This document shows positions 17,814 to 25,313 of a stretch of DNA of 64,000 bases, in pieces. The stretch is from Roseivirga sp. (lineage in GTDB: Bacteria; Bacteroidota; Bacteroidia; Cytophagales; Cyclobacteriaceae), in the NCBI GenBank assembly GCA_029262895.1, contig JAJCYM010000042.1:1-64000 (forward strand), given 5' to 3'. The notes below the pieces were generated by a model. It ran no database searches, was not told where the DNA came from, and worked only from the letters and a program-made list of their open reading frames with translations. Every line of letters starts with the position of its first letter. The first letter of the stretch is position 1. The position numbers and the translations under genes are program-made.

Positions 17814-19637
17814 TTAAAAGTCGCCCCTTAATTCTCTAAATCGCTTTCTGGATTCGGCAACAAATATGCTACCTGGAAATTTTTTCAACAAGTCAGTGTA
17901 CAGTTCCATCGCCTTGTCCTCATTCTTGAGCTCTTCTTCATGAATCACTGCAGTTAAAAACAGCGCATCATCTCCCAGAATTTCAAAGTAAAAACCTTCG
18001 TTGATTTTATTCAGTGATTGCAACGCACCTTCAAAATCTCCAAGTGTTCTTAGCGTCTCCGCAATCAAAAAATGAATTTCGTCCTGAATGGAATGGCTTG
18101 GGTATTTAACCAGCATATTTCTAAGTTCCTCAATAGCCTCATTGGTCTGATTCTGAAATAGCATTAATTCAATGTTTGCGTATTCCCTCATCACCACATC
18201 CGTAGAATCAAATACAGTGTTGTTCTTTATCAAAATACTAAGGTCTAATGCATCATTGGCTATTTCTCTTGAGGTGGCGAGTTTTAAAATATCTAAGTGC
18301 CCTTGGGCTAACTCAAACTCGCCTTTAAAATACGATAGCTTCGCGCTTTTCAGTTTTGCTTCATAACCCAGGGGCTCATCCTTAAACATTTTTTCTACTT
18401 GGGCATACAGTAAAATTGATTCCCAAGGTTCTTTATTTAGCAAGTAGATATCTGCCAAATCCATTTTCGCCTCGGCAAGCACCCGATGTTTGCCTATCGG
18501 TTGTTTAACCAAATCATTTAGAATCTCAATTGCCTGGGGTATCTCATTTAGATAAAACGCATGTAATAATGCCGTCCTGCGCTGAGCATCCAGCACTGTA
18601 AATACATCCCGGGACTCTTCGCGAAATTGATCATATCTCACAATTAGATCTCTTACAGCCGTTGTATCCACAGGATAAGCTGTCTTTATCACCTCTTCTT
18701 CTGAAAGCAACGAGTACTTTCGTGCTAAGCTTAGGCTAGGACTTTCCTTAAAATCATTGATGATATAGTTGAAAGCCTTTTCAGCGGATTTGTAATCCTC
18801 ATTTCTGTAAGCGATCATGCCCACATTTATGATATTCTCCCCGTTATTCTGGGTCCTCATATCCAAGGCTCTAGCCTGTCTCAGTGCTGCAGTAAAATTC
18901 TTTTGTTGTAGATGCGTCCAAACGAGAATGTCATTGTAAACAGGATTACCACCATCCTGCTGAATCTGCTCATATAGGAGAATCTCGAGCGTGTCTAAAT
19001 CCGCAGGTTCGTTTAATATTCTTTGAAATGAATTTTTTACATAGTTAATATTCTGAGGCTGATATTTCGAAAATGTCAAATACTCTTTGACCATCATCTG
19101 CTTTTGGTTCATGAGTCTATACGCATTGGCCAACTCCAGGGAGAATAGCTGTGGTCTGCCCAACACTTTTCTCCCTTCTTGATATGCCTGCAATGCGTAT
19201 TCCCTTAGATTCTTTTCGAAAAAGGTTTGCGCTAGTACCCTAACATCATTAGAACGATTGTTCTCTTTGGCCACTCGTGCTACCTTTTTTATAAGGTTCT
19301 CGAAAATGGTGTTGGCTTTTTTTACATCATTTTTCGCCTGAAATAGGACACCATTATCAACTTCATAGATGAAATTATCGGGCATTTGCTTTAGAACACT
19401 TTTTAAATATTTTTCCGCCTCATCGTAATCCTCAACTGTCAAAAGCAATTTGAAATAGTTCTCATGGATTCTGGAAATATTCCGTTTGTTCCTTGCCAGT
19501 TTTTTGTATTCAGTCCGAGCCTTTTCAAATTCACCCATGCGATAGTATTGATTCGCCAGGCTAACTTCATCTACGGTTTGAGCCACTACCATGAAGCAGA
19601 TTAAACTGGCAAACAAACTTACTACTACTCTCCTCAT
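17814..19637 (-). CDS. Secreted tetratricopeptide-repeat protein
   Basis: The 607-residue protein has a signal peptide (MRRVVVSLFASLICFMVVAQ) followed by TPR-type helical pairs along the whole length. Clear examples are ANQYYRMGEFEKARTEYKKL (about 28-47) and the C-terminal FEGALQSLNKI and AMELYTDLLKKFPGS segments. It is probably periplasmic or attached to the outer membrane and likely scaffolds a protein complex; no catalytic domain is seen. Its start borders the DnaA-box-rich gap at 19.64-20.02 kb. Confidence 0.8.
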   Translation of the reverse strand: MRRVVVSLFASLICFMVVAQTVDEVSLANQYYRMGEFEKARTEYKKLARNKRNISRIHENYFKLLLTVEDYDEAEKYLKSVLKQMPDNFIYEVDNGVLFQAKNDVKKANTIFENLIKKVARVAKENNRSNDVRVLAQTFFEKNLREYALQAYQEGRKVLGRPQLFSLELANAYRLMNQKQMMVKEYLTFSKYQPQNINYVKNSFQRILNEPADLDTLEILLYEQIQQDGGNPVYNDILVWTHLQQKNFTAALRQARALDMRTQNNGENIINVGMIAYRNEDYKSAEKAFNYIINDFKESPSLSLARKYSLLSEEEVIKTAYPVDTTAVRDLIVRYDQFREESRDVFTVLDAQRRTALLHAFYLNEIPQAIEILNDLVKQPIGKHRVLAEAKMDLADIYLLNKEPWESILLYAQVEKMFKDEPLGYEAKLKSAKLSYFKGEFELAQGHLDILKLATSREIANDALDLSILIKNNTVFDSTDVVMREYANIELMLFQNQTNEAIEELRNMLVKYPSHSIQDEIHFLIAETLRTLGDFEGALQSLNKINEGFYFEILGDDALFLTAVIHEEELKNEDKAMELYTDLLKKFPGSIFVAESRKRFRELRGDF

Positions 19638-20030
19638 ATTTATTCACATTATTAACAACCCTATTACTAAGGTTAGTTAAATATAAGTTTTCATTATTAT
19701 TTATTAGTCGTGTGGATATGTGTATAACTCTCAATCCACAAGATATAGTTTGAAATGTACATCTTTTGTATATACGTAAGGTGCTTATCCACAGTTTATC
19801 AACTTCTAATCAATTGAAAATGAAATGTTTATGATTTAATTAGAATAATGACGCGATTTTGTGGATAATATAATTCAACTGAAAGGGAGTGGATATGGTT
19901 GGGATGGAATGGGGATAATATCGGGATTTTATACAAATGGTATGTTTATCAGTATGTGATGTTGAGGGAAGATTGAAAACTAACTGAAAGGAACAATGTT
20001 GTTAACAGGCGATACTTAGTTATCAACAGT
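19638..20030. other. Candidate chromosomal replication origin (DnaA-box cluster)
   Basis: This AT-rich gap has two perfect DnaA boxes: TTATCCACA at 19785-19793 and its complement TGTGGATAA at 19860-19868. One-mismatch copies lie at 19711-19719 (TGTGGATAT), 19719-19727 (TGTGTATAA), 19910-19918 (TGGGGATAA) and 20020-20028 (TTATCAACA, just inside the next gene). AT-rich stretches at 19691-19706 and 19822-19850 could serve as unwinding elements. mnmG, a classic origin neighbour, and two parS sites lie within 5 kb. No dnaA gene is in the window, which is common for Bacteroidota origins. Confidence 0.65.
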
Positions 20031-21662
20031 CATAGAAATGTTAATATCCGAGAGTTCCCAGTTTTTTCTGATGGTGATGAGTTTGGTCTTTTTAAAAGTA
20101 TCATAATAATAGGTTACTTTTTCCGGAGGAGTACGAGTTAGAATGTTTCCTGTATCCCAAATCCCATTTGCATTAGCATCATCAATGACTCTGACGAAAT
20201 AGCTATCGGTACTGAGAAATATAAAGGAGTATGAGGGTTGGTTATTGAGTTGGTCTATTACTTCCATTGTTTTTGGATTGACCAGTTGAATGATATAATT
20301 GGATGCATTGGTGGTCACGGACCCGCTTATTAGACCAGTATCGTTTAATGTGCTATACTTTATTGGTTTGGTTTTTAGAAGGCTTGAATCACCTTCAACT
20401 GAAATGAATGTGCCAGGCTTAATAATGAGCTCTAGACTTTCACCAGGAGCAATATGATCGGGAAGAAGAAGGTCCCAGGATAATTTGGTTTTATTGGTAT
20501 TCCAGATAAATGAAGTGTCCTGAGGATGAGCTGTGGTAATGGAATCGATTTGATAAAATAAACTGTCTTTTAAAAAGGTGTCGACTGGTTTTGAGAATTC
20601 AAGGCTGAAAGGAACTTCTGGTTGCAGGTCATTGGCATTCGGGAATATTTGAAAGGTAAACGGATCAGATTTGATTTTGGAATCAATGAAATAATAGCTT
20701 AATGTATCTGTGATTTGTGTTTCAAGTGAATCAGTAACAGTAACGATTAATTGTGTGGTATCGCCATAAACCTCTCGGGCATTGTATAATCGAATGCTGT
20801 TTGGAGTATTAAGAAGGTAAGGAGGTAAGGGGATATTGCTATCCAAATGTTCCAGGGAATAGTCTTTAATAGCGCGGGAAAAGGAAATGTCGTAGTATTT
20901 CCCAAAGGGCCGATTACTTGCCGATCGAATGGCCTGGGTATTGAGCTTTTGAGTAGTGAAGTCAATACCAGAGATGGAGGAATCAAGCCTGAGCGTATCC
21001 ACGTAGAAGCCATATGATTCGGTGTCTGTGTCGGCTTTTAGGTTGTCGTTTTGATCAACTACAGCGTAAATGAGGTAATCATTTGAAGGTAAGTTGGTCA
21101 AGTTGTATCGTCCTGCGGTGTCTGTTTTGGTGAAATAGGAGGCCGAACCGGTTGTAATGTCTAGTGAGTCGGTGAGGGCGTAAAGAGAAACGAGGGTGCC
21201 TTGCTTGGGATCCTGTGTGTAAAGGTCCAGAACGGTACCACTTATTTCCAATGAATCTATAAATGGACCTGTGGAAAAACTGAGCCTAAGATTGGGAGGA
21301 ACGTTTTTATTGGTGATGTCTTGAACAGTGTTTCCAAAGTTGATGGTATAAGTTGTGCTGTCAGCAAAGGGCTCTTGAAAGGTTAAGAGAACCGATCTCT
21401 TATTGACTTTTGTTTTAAAGCCAGCCTGAATGCTGGGTGTAATGATGAGATTGGTTTCTATGTTATTCGTTTTGACCCACTCGTCAAATTCCAGAAGGAC
21501 TGTATTACCAGAATAGTTTGTCTGTGCGCTATCAGGAACGGACATGAGAAGGGTGGGAGGTATTTCGTCAGTTGGGCCGCCAGATGGAGAGGATATGCGT
21601 GCACAAGCGAAAATTGTGAGCGCTGTGAAGAGAAAGAGAATGGAAAGTCGGTACCGCTTCAT
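20016..21662 (-). CDS. Ig-like domain lipoprotein
   Basis: The 548-residue protein has a type II signal peptide with lipobox cysteine Cys20 (TALTIFAC), then SPSGGPTDEIPPTLLMSVP, the start of an Ig-like SbsA/Big_5 domain. Further beta-rich segments include a carboxypeptidase-regulatory-like stretch around 140-220 (ISGTVLDLY..., DTAGRYNLTNLPS). It is probably anchored to the outer membrane; the absence of Asp after the Cys gives no retention hint. It overlaps the methyltransferase gene by 4 bp, so it is the last gene of the mnmG operon. Proteins of this layout are widespread in Bacteroidota with no defined function. Confidence 0.8.
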   Translation of the reverse strand: MKRYRLSILFLFTALTIFACARISSPSGGPTDEIPPTLLMSVPDSAQTNYSGNTVLLEFDEWVKTNNIETNLIITPSIQAGFKTKVNKRSVLLTFQEPFADSTTYTINFGNTVQDITNKNVPPNLRLSFSTGPFIDSLEISGTVLDLYTQDPKQGTLVSLYALTDSLDITTGSASYFTKTDTAGRYNLTNLPSNDYLIYAVVDQNDNLKADTDTESYGFYVDTLRLDSSISGIDFTTQKLNTQAIRSASNRPFGKYYDISFSRAIKDYSLEHLDSNIPLPPYLLNTPNSIRLYNAREVYGDTTQLIVTVTDSLETQITDTLSYYFIDSKIKSDPFTFQIFPNANDLQPEVPFSLEFSKPVDTFLKDSLFYQIDSITTAHPQDTSFIWNTNKTKLSWDLLLPDHIAPGESLELIIKPGTFISVEGDSSLLKTKPIKYSTLNDTGLISGSVTTNASNYIIQLVNPKTMEVIDQLNNQPSYSFIFLSTDSYFVRVIDDANANGIWDTGNILTRTPPEKVTYYYDTFKKTKLITIRKNWELSDINISMTVDN

Positions 21663-22540
21663 TTTTTTTGCAAGACGTAAATGAGGCTTGAGTATTCTTT
21701 AGTTCTACGAGCCTTTAAATTTGAAATGAATCCTGAATAAAATCCACGAAGAGGATAAATGCTACTCTTTCTATATTTTTCACTTAGTAGACTAACATAG
21801 TAACTGTCAAAATGCATGGGTAGTTGGGCTACAATTTTCAAACCAACTTTGTTGGCGAGGTTGAGCATACTCTTGCTATCAAAATGGTAAAGGTGGCGCG
21901 GTAAATCATAGGCGGCCCAGTCTGACTGATATTTTAGCGCATCATGAGATCGGAAATTTGGGACTGCTATAAGAATTACTCCTTGTTGAGTACTAAGGTT
22001 AACTAGTAAGCTTAGGGTATCAACTAAATCATGGACGTGTTCTAGCACATGGAAGAGTGTGATTGCCTGAAATGAATTCTGTGTGAACCCGTCTAAGGAT
22101 TGATATACATTTTCCAAACCAACCAAACCTCCAGCGATTTGGCGTGCCTCCGAATCTGGTTCAATTCCTTTGACAGCCCAGTTTCTTGATTGAGCATGTT
22201 TGATGAAATGGCCAGTGCCGCAACCATAATCGAGCAGATTGCCGTGTAGGGCGTATCTGTTAAGAAGACTTAACTTTTGTTTTAAAGTATGGGCTCTGAC
22301 GAGGCGATAGATAAAGTTTACAGGAGAATTCGATTTATTCGAATGGCTCACATAACTATCTGATTTATAGTAGTTTATGATAGAATTGGGGTCTGGTCTC
22401 GGATTAGTAAGCAGGAATTGACATTGCTGACATTGTTGCACGGCAAACTGCTCTTGAGTTACCAGATGATCTGTGCATTGCAACCATTCTCTGAATTGTG
22501 TTGATGAGCAGATCGGACAGGTTGTGATGGTTTCCAACAT
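21659..22540 (-). CDS. Class I SAM-dependent methyltransferase with N-terminal zinc ribbon
   Basis: The 293-residue protein has a CPICSST...CQQCQF zinc-ribbon-like pair of CxxC motifs (residues 8-11 and 38-41). After it come the SAM motif LLDYGCGTGHFIKHA (about 106-120) and FHVLEHVHDL, as in Methyltransf_23 proteins. The substrate is unknown. It overlaps mnmG by one base upstream and the lipoprotein gene by 4 bp downstream, so the three are almost certainly one operon. A tRNA- or lipid-directed role cannot be chosen from sequence. Confidence 0.83.
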   Translation of the reverse strand: MLETITTCPICSSTQFREWLQCTDHLVTQEQFAVQQCQQCQFLLTNPRPDPNSIINYYKSDSYVSHSNKSNSPVNFIYRLVRAHTLKQKLSLLNRYALHGNLLDYGCGTGHFIKHAQSRNWAVKGIEPDSEARQIAGGLVGLENVYQSLDGFTQNSFQAITLFHVLEHVHDLVDTLSLLVNLSTQQGVILIAVPNFRSHDALKYQSDWAAYDLPRHLYHFDSKSMLNLANKVGLKIVAQLPMHFDSYYVSLLSEKYRKSSIYPLRGFYSGFISNLKARRTKEYSSLIYVLQKK

Positions 22541-24405
22541 TAGCGTCCCATATAAACCATGAGCACAGAAATATCGGCTGGAGAAACACCACTGATGCGT
22601 GACGCTTGACCGAGGGTCTTGGGACGAATTTTATTGAATTTTTCTTTGGCTTCAGACGATAGCGCTGGGATTGAGTCAAAGTTAAAATCGATCTGGATCA
22701 TGTAGTCTTCAAGTGTTTTGATTTTGTCTGCCAGCTTCTGCTCCTTGTCTATATAGTCTTCATATTTCAGGAGTATGTCGGCTTGTTCGAGAACTTCAGG
22801 CTCATACTTGGCGAGGTAGTCTGCGGTGTCTTTGCCAAAGGAGGACAGGTCGTAGATATGGACCTGTGGTCGTTTAAGCAATTTGGCATACGTGGACTTC
22901 TCTTTAATTCCAGCGGTGTCAAGACTTTCAAGAGTAGGGTTGGCTTCTGAGGGTGATGCCTTCTTTTGCTTGAGGTCATTGATAAGTTTAGCAGTGTTTT
23001 CAGCCTTTTGTTGTGTGGCTTCGAGTCTTTGATTTGAGGCAAGGCCTATTTCATGACCTTTTGGTGTTAAGCGAATATCCGCGTTGTCTTGCCTTAATAG
23101 GATTCGGTACTCTGCACGCGAGGTGAACATGCGGTAGGGTTCCTCTGTGCCCTTGTTGATTAAGTCGTCAATTAGTACGCCAATGTATGCTTCTGATCTG
23201 TCCAGGACGAAGTCGGACAATTGCTTGGTTTTGCGGTGGGCATTGATTCCTGCCATAAGACCTTGACAAGCCGCCTCTTCATATCCGGTTGTACCGTTGA
23301 TCTGCCCGGCAAAATAGAGGTTGTCTATTAATTTGGTCTCCAGCGTTTGGCTTAATTGAGTTGGTGGAAAATAGTCGTACTCAATGGCATAACCTGGCCT
23401 GAACATCTTTGCATTTTCAAAGCCTGCAATTTTTCGCATGGCGGCCATTTGTACATCTTCCGGAAGAGATGTTGAAAAGCCATTGACATATATTTCAACG
23501 GTATTCCAACCTTCAGGCTCAACAAAGATTTGATGTCTGGTTCGTTCGGCAAAGCGATTGATTTTGTCCTCTATAGAAGGACAATATCTTGGGCCGATAC
23601 CCTGAATTCTTCCATTGAACATGGGAGATTGGTCAAAACCCGTTTCTAGAATGAAATGAACATCGGGATTGGTATAGGTGATATAACAGCTCTTTTGCTT
23701 TGCTAGTGAAGTCGTTTGTTCCGAGTAGGAGAATTTACCGGGTTGGGTATCTCCTGCTTGCTCTTCCATTTTGCTATAGTCCAGAGAGCGGCCATCTACT
23801 CTTGGTGGCGTGCCAGTTTTCATCCGGCCCGATTCAAAACCCAGGGAAACAAGCTGTTCCGTAATTCCTTTAGCTGCTCTTTCTCCAGTTCTACCACCGC
23901 CAAATTGCTTCTCGCCAATATGGATGATTCCGTTGAGGAAGGTGCCATTGGTTAGAATAACTGCATCTGCACGAAATTCAATTCCCATGCCAGTGGTTAC
24001 CCCTATTACTTTTTGGCCTTCTGTTAATATGCCAGTTACCATTTCCTGCCAAAAGTCCACATTCGGATTGGCTTCCAATGCGAGTCTCCATTCCTCTGCG
24101 AATCGCATGCGGTCATTTTGTGTTCGAGGACTCCACATTGCCGGGCCCTTAGATTTGTTCAGCATGCGAAATTGGATCATGGATTTATCCGTGATAATTC
24201 CTGACATTCCACCAAGGGCGTCTATCTCCCTTACAATTTGGCCTTTGGCCACACCTCCCATTGCCGGGTTGCAAGACATTTGGGCAATGGTGTTCATGTT
24301 CATTGTGATTAACAACACTTTCGAACCCATTTGGGCTGCAGCATGTGCGGCTTCACAACCGGCATGGCCAGCTCCAACTACTATTATGTCGTATTTCTCA
24401 AACAT
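22540..24405 (-). CDS. mnmG: tRNA uridine-5-carboxymethylaminomethyl(34) synthesis enzyme MnmG (GidA)
   Basis: The 621-residue protein has the FAD dinucleotide-binding motif VVGAGHAGCEAA (9-20), the MnmG signature CNPAMGGVAKGQIVREIDA (about 45-63), GTFLNGIIHIG, and RPGYAIEYD near 350. It has the normal full length with the C-terminal helical domain that binds MnmE. With MnmE it modifies U34 of certain tRNAs using methylene-tetrahydrofolate. The start ATG at 24405 lies 12 bp from a parS site. The gene is frequently adjacent to the replication origin in bacteria. Confidence 0.97.
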   Translation of the reverse strand: MFEKYDIIVVGAGHAGCEAAHAAAQMGSKVLLITMNMNTIAQMSCNPAMGGVAKGQIVREIDALGGMSGIITDKSMIQFRMLNKSKGPAMWSPRTQNDRMRFAEEWRLALEANPNVDFWQEMVTGILTEGQKVIGVTTGMGIEFRADAVILTNGTFLNGIIHIGEKQFGGGRTGERAAKGITEQLVSLGFESGRMKTGTPPRVDGRSLDYSKMEEQAGDTQPGKFSYSEQTTSLAKQKSCYITYTNPDVHFILETGFDQSPMFNGRIQGIGPRYCPSIEDKINRFAERTRHQIFVEPEGWNTVEIYVNGFSTSLPEDVQMAAMRKIAGFENAKMFRPGYAIEYDYFPPTQLSQTLETKLIDNLYFAGQINGTTGYEEAACQGLMAGINAHRKTKQLSDFVLDRSEAYIGVLIDDLINKGTEEPYRMFTSRAEYRILLRQDNADIRLTPKGHEIGLASNQRLEATQQKAENTAKLINDLKQKKASPSEANPTLESLDTAGIKEKSTYAKLLKRPQVHIYDLSSFGKDTADYLAKYEPEVLEQADILLKYEDYIDKEQKLADKIKTLEDYMIQIDFNFDSIPALSSEAKEKFNKIRPKTLGQASRISGVSPADISVLMVYMGR

Positions 24406-24417
24406 GATTTTGATAAG

Positions 24418-24433
24418 TGTTCCACGTGAAACA
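24418..24433 (+). promoter_or_regulatory. parS site 1 (ParB-binding)
   Basis: The 16-mer TGTTCCACGTGAAACA is identical to the classic Bacillus subtilis parS and fits the consensus TGTTNCACGTGAAACA with no mismatch. ParB binds such sites and spreads to organise origin segregation. It lies in the 72 bp gap between mnmG and ybeY. Confidence 0.9.
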
Positions 24434-24453
24434 GTCAGACCAATTTAGCTTAC

Positions 24454-24469
24454 TGTTTCACGTGGAACA
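24454..24469 (-). promoter_or_regulatory. parS site 2 (ParB-binding), inverted copy
   Basis: The plus strand reads TGTTTCACGTGGAACA, the exact reverse complement of site 1. The two sites, with 2 flanking bases each, form an 18-bp perfect inverted repeat separated by 16 bp. It could also fold as a hairpin in the ybeY-mnmG transcript, but the exact parS match makes ParB binding the better explanation. Confidence 0.9.
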
Positions 24470-24477
24470 TGTGCCGT

Positions 24478-24903
24478 TCAAATTTGCAGCAAAGATAAGC
24501 AGGCTTCTTCTTTTTCTCTCATTAAGACTTTTTGTTCAGGAGTTTTATCGTCCCAACCAAGAAGGTGAAGCACGCCATGGATCATAACCCGATGTAATTC
24601 GCTTTCCAATGGTAGCTTGAGATCGTTGGCATTTTCCTGAACTCGTTCCAGAGAAATGAAAATGTCGGCCTCTATAGTTGATGCTTCATCACTATTGTCA
24701 AAGGTGATAATATCAGTTAAATAGTCATGATCTAGGTAGTCCCGATTTATTTTTAATAAATACTTGTCTGAACAAATAATATAATTCAACTGCTCAATAT
24801 TGTAGTCCAATGACGCGATTACTTGGCTAATCCATTTGATAAGTTGTGAAGAATGTGGGAGTTCAAAATCGACATCTTCTGTAAAGAAGTGGATTTGGCT
24901 CAT
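24478..24903 (-). CDS. ybeY: Endoribonuclease YbeY (rRNA maturation)
   Basis: The 141-residue protein has the YbeY zinc site in HGVLHLLGWDDK: His109 and His113, with Asp119 where E. coli has a third His. The preceding YLTDIITFDN segment (61-70) is also diagnostic. YbeY is a metal-dependent single-strand RNase involved in 16S rRNA 3' processing and ribosome quality control. The length is slightly short but normal for Bacteroidota. It abuts the upstream ATPase gene without a gap and is followed by the two parS sites. Confidence 0.93.
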   Translation of the reverse strand: MSQIHFFTEDVDFELPHSSQLIKWISQVIASLDYNIEQLNYIICSDKYLLKINRDYLDHDYLTDIITFDNSDEASTIEADIFISLERVQENANDLKLPLESELHRVMIHGVLHLLGWDDKTPEQKVLMREKEEACLSLLQI

Positions 24904-25305
24904 TTAGCTTAAATAAAACGTCAGTATAACCTGACGGCCGTCTTCCTTAAAGGTGACCTCGTCTGAAAGGTGCTTCATTAAAAAGATACCCCTACCACCG
25001 GACTTCTCCAGATTTTCTGGTGAGGTAGGGTCCGGCAAGTTACTGGAATTGAAGCCTTTACCCTGGTCTGTAATGGTGAACTTAATAGAATCTTCCTGAA
25101 AATTGGCCGAGAGCTGTACGTTTTTAGATTTGTCAGACTCGTTGCCGTGGACAATGGCATTATTAACGGACTCCACAACCGCAATCATTATGTTTCCATA
25201 AATGTCATCGGTGAGCTCATACTTTTCCTTTGTGTTGTCTACAAAGCTCTCAACGATACGAATATTGTCCAGGAGTGAAGGAATTTCTATGCTAATGCTG
25301 TTCAT
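24904..25305 (-). CDS. RsbW-like ATP-binding protein (serine kinase/anti-sigma factor fold)
   Basis: The 133-residue protein is a lone GHKL ATPase domain: N-box VESVNNAIVHGN (about 43-54), G1 box ITDQGKGF (about 78-85) and G2 SGGRGIFLMKHL (about 101-112). This matches HATPase_c_2 anti-sigma regulators such as RsbW and SpoIIAB. No sigma factor or antagonist gene is adjacent, so the partner is unknown. It lies between DUF4175 and ybeY with gaps of 8 and 0 bp, clearly one operon. Confidence 0.85.
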   Translation of the reverse strand: MNSISIEIPSLLDNIRIVESFVDNTKEKYELTDDIYGNIMIAVVESVNNAIVHGNESDKSKNVQLSANFQEDSIKFTITDQGKGFNSSNLPDPTSPENLEKSGGRGIFLMKHLSDEVTFKEDGRQVILTFYLS

Positions 25306-25313
25306 GCAACGTA

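Noticed and set aside
23810-24448. 212-codon plus-strand frame opposite mnmG
   Set aside because: Its composition (Pro, Ser and Ile rich) and exact antiparallel position make it a shadow of mnmG.
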